NCBI GenBank assembly: GCA_963970005.1
Contig: CAXAMN010000001.1
Span: 2,366,975-2,430,974 of the forward strand
Origin: Durusdinium trenchii
Taxonomy: Eukaryota > Sar > Dinophyceae > Suessiales > Symbiodiniaceae
Reading direction: 5' to 3'
Length of the DNA stretch: 64,000 nt
Part shown: in pieces, positions 10,799-21,930 of the stretch
How the letters are laid out: every line of letters starts with the position of its first letter
How positions within the stretch are numbered: the stretch's first letter is position 1
The notes under the pieces: model-generated
Seen by the model: only the letters and a program-made list of their open reading frames with translations
Database searches by the model: none
Told to the model about the DNA's origin: nothing
Position numbers and translations under genes: made by a program

Positions 10799-11158
10799 AA
10801 ACACACGTTTGGGGGGGGGGCGACATGTAGGTGTAGCTGGTTGGTGACCGAGTCCAATGAAGACCAGGTCGAACATATCCGAGTCGAATCAGGCCGACTA
10901 GAAGTGGGCCGTCAGACGTGTGTAGTGACATGCCTCAAGAAGTGTTTTGTTTTTCTATTTACAAGAGGCAAACAAAGAGACAAAATATCATCTTTTCAGG
11001 GGTTTGATGTCCTTCTTTGTTATCTTTGTTTTGTCAGTATACTGACACACCCGACACACACCCATGCAACTCCCTCCGGACTCCGGTTCGGGATGAAGGG
11101 ATAGAAATCCATCCATCGACACTTCAGTCTTTGTGCCACGCAGTCTCTGTCGTTTCAG

Positions 11159-11324
11159 GTGGGAAATTCACGAAGAGTTCCGGAAGTACGGCGTCCCTCC
11201 GATCAGCTGGGACACCCAAATCGTGTTCTTTTTCGTGAAAAAGGTCGGAGGTCGCACCAAATGGAAGATAGTGGAAGGCACCCAAGAAACTGCTTACGAG
11301 TGGAGCGGTTGTGATAAGTATTCT
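11159..11324 (+). CDS. Candidate internal exon, unknown protein
   Basis: A strong acceptor (GTCGTTTCAG followed by G) opens a frame of about 55 codons: WEIHEEFRKYGVPPISWDTQ, then IVFFFVKKVGGRTKWKIVEG, then a Glu/Thr/Tyr-rich end with a single Cys. The frame reaches a donor-like TCT|GTAAAC. The mix of aromatic and charged residues with a GGRTKWKIVEG turn suggests a small folded domain. I do not recognise the family. Confidence 0.45.
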
Positions 11325-11824
11325 GTAAACATCTGTAAACTATCTTTTGGCCTTGTTCATCCGGGATGTCCCCATGCCAATGTTTGGTTGATATTTGCTT
11401 CATCCCGTCGCGTGGGTCGAATGTGGGAGATTCTTTATGATGCTTTCAGATGTCAGGTTTGGTTGTGGGTGAAAGTGGGTGAGGGTTCAAAGACATCCTC
11501 CTTTCACTGCACCCAAGACTCAACAGCTTGATTTCGGATGGAACAGTGGAACATTCTCATCCCTAATCGAGATGGTCAGTCATTCAATGTTGGGAGTGTT
11601 TGGGATTACGTTCCCTGGTCACCAAAGAGACCATCAAGAGGCTCAATGAGGCTCACCATGTTCACTTCCGCGAATTGGGGATCCTGACATTTGTTTGCTC
11701 TCAAGGAGGAAGCGTTCTATTTCATTCCAAGATCATTTCATTCCATTCACATATTTTTTTAATCACATATATAGGCGTCCAAACTTGGCTTGCTTTGTGC
11801 ATGCGGCTAAAATTCTGCTAAAAT

Positions 11825-12352
11825 ATGGTGACGGTGTTAATCAGATGCCGCAAGTATAAATGCAGACTTGTGATTTCAGATGGAAAGAAGTGCACCCTCG
11901 GCAGACCCAATGAATCTTCAACTTCCCGGGGTGTTATTGTTGCTCCTCCACGATTTGCAAAATCCGGAATTGCAGCACTGGAGTTTTACATCAAGAAACA
12001 TGGACAGAAAAGGTTGGCACACTTGACCATGATTATGGCTCTCGACATGTTGGCCTGGTTTTCAGAACTTGACAATCATGGACGATGTTTGGCGAAGGGG
12101 TTCGTTTCACCATGCCATGCTAATAATCAGCCTTGTCATTTGACTTGTAAGACCCTTGACAACCGCCCAACAGCACCAGGGGGCATTTCTTACGTCGAAC
12201 CGTCGAACCCCTTCATTTTGTCTGCCCTTACCTTGCGATGGAGAAAAGAAGCTTTCAGACTCTTTCAGGGGTTCCACCTGCACAGCCATCCATTGGCTGG
12301 AAGAGTTACAGTTACATGGATGGGTCATCCGGGGCAAAATCTTCTCCCATGA
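11825..12352 (+). CDS. Open frame of 175 codons, doubtful
   Basis: The frame is long but within what chance can produce here. Residues 20-70 (KKCTLGRPNESSTSRGVIVA and following) read best. An AG near 11880 (GATTTCAG) could be an acceptor that starts a shorter true exon. The second half is rich in His, Pro and Leu and less convincing. Function unknown. Confidence 0.22.
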   Translation: MVTVLIRCRKYKCRLVISDGKKCTLGRPNESSTSRGVIVAPPRFAKSGIAALEFYIKKHGQKRLAHLTMIMALDMLAWFSELDNHGRCLAKGFVSPCHANNQPCHLTCKTLDNRPTAPGGISYVEPSNPFILSALTLRWRKEAFRLFQGFHLHSHPLAGRVTVTWMGHPGQNLLP

Positions 12353-12513
12353 ATGGTCTCATGGGGCCTCATGGGGCCTCATGGGAACCTTCCTGTTGAA
12401 AACCCCCTGTCCCTGAACCTCCGGACCCGGAAGGCCACAGCAAGCGAATGCCATGGACGCAGGGGCACCCACCTTTGGGCGGAACTGGGGCACCAATTCA
12501 CCGGCTGAGAGAT

Positions 12514-12601
12514 GGCCCTTGTTACTAGTCACTTAGTAGCTTCTTGCTACTAGAGATGGACGAGGAAAAAGGTGTGTAGTTCGTAGAAGCTTCTTGGTGG
12601 T
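12514..12601. repeat. TACTAGTAAC-family repeat, degenerate
   Basis: CCCTTGTTACTAGTCACTTAG and GTAGCTTCTTGCTACTAGAGATG are followed by a weaker GTAGTTCGTAGAAGCTTCTTGG. It mixes both variants of the family. Confidence 0.75.
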
Positions 12602-13362
12602 GCCAGAGATGGTTTTTCTTTCAGTAATTACACCACCGGTATCAAGTCACCATGGAAGTGGAGTTCACCATAGTTCACCACCTGTTTGGTCTTCGGTTTC
12701 AGTGGTCATCCATCAGGGGCCTCCATGTTCCATTATTCCAGGGAGTGTAGCATTGATCCTGGAATGGTTAAGATCAGTAGACTATCCTGATTGTGTTCAG
12801 CTGCTGGGCCAGCAGATCCCAGATGCGCAGTGACATGAGGTGTAAGTACTCCAGTGCAAGATGGTTGGATTGATAAACTATACCACATGTTCAGTAGTCT
12901 TTGGATCCCTCAGAACACTCCTGCAAAGTGTTGAAACCATTTGACGGGATTTGGTTCATCCAAGTGGAAAGTATCCCTTTGGAATGCTGAAATGTTCATC
13001 TATCACCTCTCCCACATTTTTGCCCACAAAACGCCGACTGTGGTGCCTGAGAGCTGCTCCGTCCAAATGGCAAAAACATGCAAAAACAGCGTGGAACGGC
13101 GTGGAAGGTTTGGGATGGCACGAAACGAAGGATGGTCCTGATATGACCGTCAACCCAAAACGGATGATCTCGGGTCAATGATTAATGTTTTTTGTTCCAA
13201 GTGTGGCGTGACCCATACGACATATGACCCCTACCTCAGAGCCCATGTCGATGAGGATCTCCGTCCATTCTCTCAGGAAGACGAGCCTATTGAGATTCAC
13301 GCGACAGCAGGTGGGGCATGTTCGTCTGTTTGGGCAGGTTGAGCGATCAGGTGAAGCCGCCT
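12602..13362. other. Gene-free stretch
   Basis: I see nothing supportable. A donor-like GAGGTGTAAGTAC near 12838 has no clear exon upstream. Confidence 0.3.
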
Positions 13363-13926
13363 TCAACAAATGTTTTTGAGGTGTCTTGAGCAAGAATGGA
13401 CTATCAAATCATCAGGGGGACTTTCCAGAGCGATATGTTGCATGATGTTGCATCCTTTCATACCTTCATAAGCAGTTATGAAGTTGGGTTCCCATGAGGC
13501 AACCTCAGGTTGGTTGGTTTTCGCCATGCAATCAGGTTTTGGCCCTTGTTGCTCAGCGTAGGTTGGTGATGGCTTAGAGGGTAACTCAGACATGCTCAGA
13601 CCATAATGGTCAGGGCAGAAACTTGCAACATCATGAAACCCTGGAGTTTGTAGACAATCACTTAAGTAGCTATACATGTGCAGCTTGTCAATTTTGGAGG
13701 ACGGACTGGTAGCATGAACGATTGCTTGTTTGCTTGAGATGAATGCTTTCAAGCCATGGTCGTGACCCATGGACCGACGAGAGCAACAAAGCTCGAAAAC
13801 TCGTGGATGTGGAGACATGGATGAGAGCAACATAGACGTGGAGAGAGTAAACAGTAATATAGCGACATGTGTCGACGATGTGGCGGCATGTGCCGACGAT
13901 TGCTTGGCTGACGGGTTCAAACACAC
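13363..13926 (-). CDS. Open frame of 187 codons, unknown
   Basis: The frame is long and the C-terminal two thirds look protein-like (KIDKLHMYSYLSDCLQTPGF, then a Pro/Ser-rich linker, then EVASWEPNFITAYEGMKGCN and an acidic end). An ORF of this length is expected about once per few windows by chance, so length alone proves nothing. There is no recognised domain and no strong splice border. It could be an exon, a decayed element ORF or chance. Confidence 0.3.
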   Translation of the reverse strand: MCLNPSAKQSSAHAATSSTHVAILLFTLSTSMLLSSMSPHPRVFELCCSRRSMGHDHGLKAFISSKQAIVHATSPSSKIDKLHMYSYLSDCLQTPGFHDVASFCPDHYGLSMSELPSKPSPTYAEQQGPKPDCMAKTNQPEVASWEPNFITAYEGMKGCNIMQHIALESPPDDLIVHSCSRHLKNIC

Positions 13927-15365
13927 CCAACCAAAAACGGTACGTCTTCAAGAAAAAGCATGGGGCACTTCACCTCAAACGAAAAAGCAATGATTGATTC
14001 CCCCCTGTACGTCTTGTTAATCAGCTCAACGAGTCTCCGTTCTTCTTCCCCCTTCTTCAGTCCGTTCTTCAGCGTTCCCGACCGTTCCGGTGTCCGGTGT
14101 CCCACCGGGTCGAAGCGACCGCTTCCGCTGCGACCGCTTCATCCGCGCGACAGAAACCCAAGTTTGGACCTGCCCACGGGCTCTATCGTCCCAAGGAGCG
14201 AAAGGGGGTGCGTTCGTTCGGCGCGGTCGCGCCCACCGGAGCGATGAAGAAGGCTCTCTTTAGCGGGTGGAGAGCGAACATGTCAGACATGTTGCACTGC
14301 ATGAAGCACTGCGCGTTAGGAATTGAAGCTTCTGCCATTTGCCATTAGATATGTGGATGGCAGACGTTAACATTCTCTCAAGAAAGATGAGCTTGCTACG
14401 GCGGCCAAAAGGGCCTCATGTTTGCTCGGTTCTCGGTTCAATAGGCTGAGATAAGCAGTCCATGATGAAACTTCATTTGCCGCTTGCAGGACAGGGAGTG
14501 GATGAAGAGTAGAAAATACATTCCGCTGCAATCCATCTATGATCCGATTATTAAGACCGGGTGCCCAGTGTCGTGGTGATCCAAGTGCGGCCATGACCTC
14601 GAATCTGCGGCTTATTTTGAGGCATCATTTAAAAGCTATGGAAAGCCTTCCTACAGGAGTGATAATGCTATATAATGCTATAATATATAGTTATATATAC
14701 ATATATATATGTTTGCTGAACAATTACTGTAGTCAAATGGGTTCTTGCGGTGTAATTTCTCAACCGTTTATGTTATTTCTTGAAGTTCTTGAAAGGGTTG
14801 ATTTCAAACAGTTATTGCCTTAGTAGCCTTCTCAAAACTGATGTTGGAAATTGTTTGATTCTACGCATAATTATGCCGTAGGTTGTGTGAAGTCTGTGGA
14901 ATTCGAAGGCAACTCGAACACAATCTGAACAAACTCCAAAAATGTTGCTTCAACCAGTGGATGTCCCTTTTACGAGGAGAATTGCACTTCGCCAATGGTC
15001 TTGAAGAGTCTTGAATGGATTGAAAAAGGCTGACCAGGTTGACTGGTATCCCTCACGTTCGTAATGAGAACTGCTATTGTTGTATCAAAGAGACACCATT
15101 TCTGTGGAAAGAATAGCAGGTTGACAACAGGGTGAAGCAGCATACGTCGGCTATTCAAGGACTCCTTCAACGGCAGGGTACGGGATGTTGACCCAACTGT
15201 AGCCTTGGACATCGGGGTCACACTGGGTTCCGCCATGCTTCCACATTAGCAACCATGGGTCCACTGGTCCTATCCAGTCAGTGTTTCTGTGTTTCTTTGC
15301 TTTTATTCCTTCAGGTCTGAGAGGTTGTCAGGAAGCCTCAGGAACATGCAAAGACAAGAACCTTG
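13927..15365. other. Gene-free stretch
   Basis: Nothing supportable. A short TA-rich tract lies at 14665-14710. Confidence 0.3.
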
Positions 15366-15440
15366 GAACAAGAAGCTACTAGGTGGCGGCCATCGCTATT
15401 GGGTTGGAGGCCATTACTACTAGTAACAAGAATCTACTAG
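15366..15440. repeat. TACTAGTAAC-family repeat
   Basis: ACAAGAAGCTACTAGGTGGC, then GGCCATTACTACTAGTAACA and AGAATCTACTAGAC. It sits in the same orientation as the copies at 29.4 and 59.0 kb. Confidence 0.8.
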
Positions 15441-16142
15441 ACTTAGAACAAAACAAGAACCTTTCGAACTGAAGGAGACCTCGCGCGTTATTGACCTGAC
15501 TTGCCGTGCTCGTGCCGTTAAGGACGTCCGCTGCACGAAGACGTGCACGAAGACGAGTCGACGGTCCGAGAACTGACTCCCGTCGACTCGGCATGTCCAC
15601 GAAGCCACCGGAGATGAACGAGGCAGTTGCTGGACTATTGGCCGAACGAGTCTAGTTGAACTATTTCCAACACAGTTCGGCCCCTCGAGTAGGTCACAGT
15701 TCGGCAAGGAATTGGCCCAGTTCGAGAACTGGGCAAATTCCCACAGTGGCTCGGCACTCTCCAATATTGTTTCTGTGTGATTCTACGCCCCAACAGGTGG
15801 GGGAAAAGGGTGTCAAGCTTGCTTAGCATTCTCATCAAGCTCCAGCTGGTAAGGCCGGACCCCTACGCCAGCGAGAACCTCAATGATCTCAGCCTGCATT
15901 ACCCCAAAAGAGAGGTGCGGACCTGACCCTGGGCGGTCGCAGGAGGTTTGGGCGAGGTTTGTCAGAACACGTTACCACCAGCGTGCTCAGAGCATCGTCC
16001 TGAGCCGTAAGCACTTGTGAGTATTTGCTTACAATCAAATCAATGCAAGTCACAAAAACGATGGAACACCTCAAAAATCTGCTTTAATAAAAGAGTAATT
16101 TCAAGGTCCAAACAAAACCTTGAGAAATCAAAAAAAAACGAT

Positions 16143-16202
16143 ACTGCAGACCCCATTAGGGCCTCTCTCCTGCCTGACTCCCTGGCCATGGGGTTTGCAG
16201 TT
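16143..16202. repeat. Foldback hairpin element A, copy 1
   Basis: The left arm ACTGCAGACCCCAT and right arm ATGGGGTTTGCAGT pair with one mismatch around a loop carrying GGGCCTCTCTCCTG. A- and T-rich tracts flank it. Confidence 0.8.
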
Positions 16203-16276
16203 TTGTTTTGTTTTGTGTGTTCCATCACAAACCCCCCCAAAAAGCAACAACAACGACAACAACAAAAAGTAAAAAT

Positions 16277-16341
16277 AAAACTGCAGACCCCATTGGGGCC
16301 TCTCTCCTATGTGACTCTCTGGCCATGGGGTCTGCAGTTTT
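16277..16341. repeat. Foldback hairpin element A, copy 2
   Basis: Arms 16277-16293 and 16325-16341 are a perfect 17-bp inverted repeat (AAAACTGCAGACCCCAT) around a 31-base loop with GGGCCTCTCTCCTATGTGAC. An A-rich tract precedes it and a T/G-rich tract follows. Confidence 0.9.
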
Positions 16342-16373
16342 GTTTGTCTTTTGGTTTTCCCTACCAAAAAAAA

Positions 16374-16437
16374 GACTGCAAACCACATTGGGGCCTCTCT
16401 CCTGTTTGACTCTCTGGCCATGGGGTCTGCAGTTTTT
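16374..16437. repeat. Foldback hairpin element A, copy 3
   Basis: The left arm is diverged (ACTGCAAACCACAT), the right arm intact (ATGGGGTCTGCAGT). The loop again carries GGGGCCTCTCTCCTG and TGACTCTCTGGCC, so the whole 64-bp unit is homologous to copies 1 and 2. Confidence 0.85.
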
Positions 16438-18150
16438 CTTTTTTTTGGATGTGTATTTTTAATTCTGATAGGGGAAAGCAACAAGTTCGGACCTATGTTC
16501 CATGTCCAGCAGACCCTCTACTTTGTTTTGTTTTTTGTTGTTTCTTTGTATGTTATTCGGTGGTGGAGGACGATGGGGTTGGTGACGGGTCGTTGGTTAG
16601 TTGGGCGACCGAGAGGAGGCGAAGGGTGATGTTCTCGGCGAAGGGCAAAAGGTCGTCTGAGAACGGCGCAACCATTTGTTTGTCGCTGAAAAGGATGCTT
16701 TTGGTGGGATAACAAGCCATGAACACGGCAAGGTGCTGGTAGTGCTGGTGCATTTGTGAACTACCCAGACACTCCGTGCAAGGTTTTTGTTACGCCTACT
16801 TATCCCTGAAACAACCCTAACGTAAATCTTTCATACATGGAGTCATGGAATGCTTGGGATATTTGTATAGCGATTCCAACTCAAACTGGGCTTGAGCTTG
16901 TCTCAATGTCCACTCTACTGGCAGGTATAAGAAAACACATGAGCTAGCAGCTAGCAAACAGTTTAAATACTCATTGAACAACCAAGAACGTCCAGACAAG
17001 GAGTCGAACTGTATGCGCGTTGTGCACAACTCGTTCACAACTCGTACTTGTGGTGGCTTTGCACCCAAGGTCGTTAATCAGTTCTTGGGAGCTTCACATT
17101 GATCAGTTATATATATATATACTCTGAACTTAGCACCAGAGTTCAAGGGTTTTGAGTTGAAGATAGTTGAAGCCATTTCCGAAAGTTTGTCGTGAGCCAA
17201 CTGGCTGCTTCATGCTTCCGCGCACACGCCCAGCGCACGACCGGAAGGAAGTAGCCGTTGGATTCCGTTTGTGACCCATGACTGTTCAGCCCAGTGGTTT
17301 TGGCTGGAAATGGAAGGTCATGGTTATGGCTGTTGAGTGGCTGCTCTGGCTTTGTATGGCGTTATTCAATGTGTATATACAATATTTTACAATAAGATCA
17401 TACATATATATATATATATGTTCATATATGAAGAGGGAGGGACTGCAAATTACAGCAGTTTTATATATGTACATGTTAATACATACATATCTTTATATTT
17501 ATATATATATATAGAGAGTGACATATTCAAACAAACACACATTCTTTTGACCAATAGTCAACCTCCAGTACCCTTTTGGCCTTCGTTTCAGGTCATGTTA
17601 CCCCACAGGGCGTGCCACCTTCCACACCTCCTTCCACGCCTCGACACCTCTCGCGAGGCTCTTAATCCTACAGTCACGCAATTGCTTCCCAAAGTTCCCA
17701 AGGACCACCGGTTGGCCGGTCTGGTGGGATAAAGTCGGGTTCTGATTTCACCCAAGGACCGTACCGGGATCGGTGGGTAAAGGAATCCCGGGTCGCAGAT
17801 GGCGGTCATTGAGAACTGATGAGAACTGTGGCTTGCCCATGCTTGATGAATTTTGATGACCACCTTGCTGTTCCTGGTTTTGCTTTACAAAGGTGATGAT
17901 TTTTCCCGGATGAGTCCACTTGGGAAGAGAGCAGTATGTTTCCCGGTTCCTTAAGCAACTCGTACCGTCCTGTTGCCAAGCGGAGTCGCGGAGGACAAAC
18001 ATGGAAAGTACGTCACCTTCGATGCCGACGCAGCGGACGCTTGAGAGGTGGACGCGACGGACCATGGTGGATGCTGCGCCTGGGGAGTTATGGGTGTGTA
18101 TTTCAATAGGGAGACCCCCAATGGGTGTTTTGGTCTATTTCCCTTCTTCC
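16438..18150. other. Gene-free stretch with TA microsatellites
   Basis: AT dinucleotide tracts occur at 17110-17122, 17402-17420 and 17495-17513. No exon is supported. A degenerate relative of the second hairpin family (AAGTTCGGACCTATG) lies at about 16482. Confidence 0.4.
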
Positions 18151-18170
18151 TGGGGGTCGAACTGGGAGGT

Positions 18171-18270
18171 CTCCCTAGTCCAATGCCAACGATTCTGCGT
18201 CGAATGCGGCTGCAACGGACTCGAATACGCCTTCGAACCGCAAACATGGACTCGAGTTATGTTCTGCGAG
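18171..18270 (+). CDS. Weak Kelch-like exon candidate
   Basis: One + frame reads CVECGCNGLEYAFEPQTWTR, which has the spacing of a Kelch V-E-x-F-x-P...W strand. It is far from the main Kelch exons at 36.6-54.4 kb, other frames are also open, and no donor is clear. It may be coincidence. Confidence 0.2.
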
Positions 18271-18635
18271 ATGCATTCGAAGATGCCCAGGGCAACGGTG
18301 ACCAGCTAGAAGAAGGCAGAGTAGTTATTTTTCTTAGTCAGAAAGGACACTGGAGGTGTCTGTTTTGTTTTTTTTTTTTTTAAGAAGAGAGCATTCGTTC
18401 ATGAGTTCCATCAGCGTTGCTCGGTTTCATGTTGTTTCTCCAGGTTTGCCCTCAGTGCATCGTACATCGTACTGACTTGGGCATCGTAGAGAGGGCAGCA
18501 GCTTGCGCAAAATGCCTCAGCTTGTGCATCCAGCCTCATCCAGTGTGTTGATGTGTGTTGATCAATGCGGGTTGAGCAAGTTCTAGCAGCTAGCGGGTCG
18601 CTAGTCTAGTCATGGGCTAAGTCCTTTCAAAACCT

Positions 18636-19028
18636 GTGTTGATCACCATGTTCCGATTTGCATTTCTTGAGGCAGCTAGGTATGCGCAGTGCTCAACCGC
18701 GCAGTTTCTACCTGACTCGTGCTGCGATCCATGGAGGATGCATTCGTCAAGATGGCCGTGTGTTGACATCAAAAAAGAAGACCTCCACTGGTTGGAAGAA
18801 CCAATCAACCAGTATATACCCGTGCTTGGAGGCTCCACGAGGCTCCTATTCTGGTCATTACACCTTAAAATCTTGCACCACTGGAAGATGTTTAAAGATG
18901 ACGCTATGACCACCGTGTTGGGCACCGCCCCAGCCTGCCATTTCACTCAGATGCCCCCCCCGAAGAATCTGAACTCATCGACATGTGGATGTCCGGGAGG
19001 AGGGGAAGGGCGGAAGTTGGTTAGCTGA
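18636..19028 (+). CDS. Open frame of 130 codons, unknown
   Basis: The middle of this frame looks like protein (DIKKEDLHWLEEPINQYIPV, then a Gly/Ser turn and LLFWSLHLKILHHWKMFKDD). The flanks are less convincing and there is no clear acceptor. Function unknown. Confidence 0.28.
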   Translation: MLITMFRFAFLEAARYAQCSTAQFLPDSCCDPWRMHSSRWPCVDIKKEDLHWLEEPINQYIPVLGGSTRLLFWSLHLKILHHWKMFKDDAMTTVLGTAPACHFTQMPPPKNLNSSTCGCPGGGEGRKLVS

Positions 19029-19174
19029 TCAAGACATCTAGTGGGTGAGGAGTAGATGATGTAGATGGCACGAATATCCAAGTTTGGACCAAGGTGAATG
19101 ACCAATGGACCAAAAAGCAAAAGACGTGTCAGGGGTTTGTGCCATCTACTCCGAAACCACTGTTTGTGTTTCAG

Positions 19175-19290
19175 GATTCAAGCCTTGCAAATGCGTGGTG
19201 TGCCCAAGCAACCCTTATGCTGAAGAGTACAGCATGATGGAAAGATCCAAGAAACCTAGAACCAAGGGAAATAGGCTTGGGCATCCCTAA
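19175..19290 (+). CDS. Candidate terminal exon with a Cys pair
   Basis: The acceptor GTTTGTGTTTCAG is followed by G, and the frame reads GFKPCKCVVCPSNPYAEEYS, then a Met/Glu/Arg/Lys-rich tail and a TAA. The C-K-C-V-V-C cluster could bind metal, but three cysteines in seven residues do not define a known finger. The codon is split after its first base at the acceptor. The 3' end would be a true stop, making this a last exon. Family unknown. Confidence 0.45.
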
Positions 19291-19663
19291 TTTTTTGGGG
19301 GATAAAGACAAGTGGTTATTGCCTTGACTGCATGAGTTGGATCACATCCTGTCAGCCCACTCACAAGACTGGACATTTACTGCTTTAGAGCTCAGGAAAT
19401 AACTATATCGCTTGAAATCTACATTTTTTGCTGAGGTACTTGGACCCTTCAAGCATAGCCCCAAGATTTCCCGTTGCATCCGGACTCACCTCAGAGGGTA
19501 TGTGACCCGGACACTCCATGGGATTGGCTGACCCCGATCAGTTTTTTGGTGGTCGCGATCGGGGCCATCCACTCGGGTGGCCAATCGGAAAACCAGTCCC
19601 GTCGGATCGCAGCAGTTGGTGAAGATTTGAGGGAAAAACTTTGACCTCACAAATGCCAAAGAT

Positions 19664-19797
19664 ATTACTAGTAACAAGTGCATAGCTACTAGTAACAAGA
19701 AGCTACTAGTAGCTATTTGCTCCTAGTAGTAATGCCAGGAGCTACTAGTAGCGTCCTTGCTCCCAGTAGCCATGCACCTTGCTACTATATAGTAGCC
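19664..19797. repeat. TACTAGTAAC-family repeat, longest copy
   Basis: ATTACTAGTAACAAGTGCAT, AGCTACTAGTAACAAGAAGC, TACTAGTAGC, GCTACTAGTAGCGTCC and CTTGCTACTATATAGTAGCC run in series. Forward and complementary versions occur side by side, so the block can fold on itself. Confidence 0.85.
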
Positions 19798-21240
19798 ATG
19801 AAAAACGTTGAAAAACCATTCGACTCATAAAATCATATAGGATCATAAAATGTTTTACATGGTTTTACAATCCACAATGTTTGTTTTTTAGACACCCTGG
19901 AGGATTCACATGGAACCTCTAAACCCCCTAAAGGAAAATTGTCTTCCAGTCTGGTCCATGCTATGAGGTTCCATGTGGGTCTTTTCCCGGGTGGACCAAC
20001 CAGAGTCTACAACGGGAGGTCCCCAGGAAGGAAGATGTGTTTAGTAGATTTGTATATACAGTGATTCATTCTTTCCAGTTCTTTCCATATTAAATATATA
20101 GTCTTCTCAGTCTTCTCTCAATGAATGGGCTAAGTGGAGACTAGCAATTCTGAAACTCAGACATGAGGGAGCAACTTGTTTCGTTCCCTTCCGGGGAGCG
20201 AGCCAAACACACCAGCTCAGCAGCTCAGAATGTTTCAAGTTTTGATTGAAAAGAAACCTGTTTGATGCATGAGATTTTGTATGAAGGACTGTGTTAAAAT
20301 ATAGGTTCCACTAATACGCCACATGCTCAAGGGTGCTTCGAAGCCGACACTTCGCATACAATGATCCGATGTGGCTTCAGCAAAGCCTATGCGTAAACAT
20401 GGCACCAAGGACATTTGTGACGAAACAGAAATGGATTTGCTTTCTCAACATGGATTCACTTCATAGAACATGGAGGAACATGGACTCAAAACGGATGCAC
20501 GCACTTCCTTATTCATTCAAGGGTGGATGATGGTGGATTCACTTTTGGATCGATATTTCTTACCCGACCGTGGCTCGCCGTAATTTGGATAACTTTGAAC
20601 GCTCTTCTTGATGGCGGGCACCAGCTTGTGGCAGAGCCTCCATGTTCAGAATCTTGCCCTTAGACAGGATCCATTTTGGCAAGGTGCTTCTGCTTAACTT
20701 GGACTCATTGGACTATATAAATACACCGCTGCCACACGGGCGGTGCATCACATCGAAGTTGCTTGCCCTTGATTTCCGCCATGTGTTCCAGGAGCAATGT
20801 CGAGGTGGGAAACAAGCTTAAAAGTTTGGATAGCTTTGGGATTGGATGGCCAAGGGTTTTTTGGTCTTCTACTGCCCAGACCCTTTGCAACCCACAGCCC
20901 CTTTTAATATGGCTGTGGGTCATGGCACCCGATACCTTGGTTGACTTACCGACGGAAGGTCTTTCGCAGTTAGATCACGTACCGGTGATGTTCTGAGAAC
21001 AAAGGAGCAGGAGCGGCTACGGGGAAAAGAGATGGGACCCAAACTAAAAGGATGCCAAGTGAAGGATGTCCAAGATGATCGCAATTGCAATCCAAGTTGG
21101 GAAAACACGTGTGTTTTCGTATACACACAGGCTCTAACAACACGCGAGGTATTTTTAAACACGCACGTACATCGAACATGCAGTGGTGTTGTGTAAACAG
21201 CTTTTGGAAGTAGAATGGTGGGAACCATCATCGAGTTATG
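19798..21240. other. Gene-free stretch
   Basis: No supported exon. The block GGTTTTACAATCC near 19870 recurs at 35.36 and 41.55 kb. Confidence 0.3.
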
Positions 21241-21242
21241 TG

Positions 21243-21930
21243 TTTTCAAGTTATTTTCCCCACCTGCCAGGTGAGGGTGTTTGGATTGTATCAGAGCTGT
21301 CCTCCCTTCCTCCTCCTCCGCCTCCTCTCCCTCCTCTCCCTCCTCTCCCCCTCCTCCACAAGTACCAGATCACGTGGGCACCACCGGATCTCAACCACGA
21401 GTAGTGTCAGCTCGCAGTGGGCACCACTGGACCTTAGCCGCGAGCGCCTAGATCGCAGTGGGCCCCCGCACACTCAACCGCGAGTGCTAGACTGCTCTGG
21501 ACACCACCGGGCCTGAACCACGAGCGCCAAATGGCAGTGGGCACGACCAGACCTGAACCACATAGAAGGAATGCCAATGTCAGCAAATATGCAAGAATAT
21601 GTTAGATATACTATCTGAAAGTATGTCAGAACACAAAGAATGGAAGCATATATGCCACATAGAATGCAAGGATGTTTGCCAGATAGAATGCCAGAATATG
21701 TGCCGGAATTATGTCAGATTCTTTACCAGATAGCACGCCATAATAAATACATGGCAGATATAATGTCAGAATACATGCCAGAAAAATGCCTGAATATACG
21801 TCAATAAGAAATAAGAATGTCAGAAAATATGCCACATAGAATGCCAGGATATATGCCACATAGAATGCCAGGATATATGCCAGATAGACTGCCATAATGT
21901 ATGCAAGTGTATATGCAACATACAGACTTC
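21243..21930 (+). repeat. Composite dispersed element, copy 2 (longest)
   Basis: It opens with CCCCACCTGCCAGGTGAGGG, continues with a pyrimidine tract at about 21296-21360 (CTCC units), then about four 40-bp units (CAGTGGGCACCACCGGA with CTCAACCRCGAG), then from about 21570 an array of about 26-bp units such as ATGCCAGGATATATGCCACA. The array makes the minus strand read as Tyr/Gly/Ile/Leu-rich pseudo-protein, which I do not regard as a gene. Confidence 0.85.

Noticed and set aside
17278..17513. Tyr/Ile-rich ORFs on both strands
   Set aside because: They are driven by ATATAT microsatellites.
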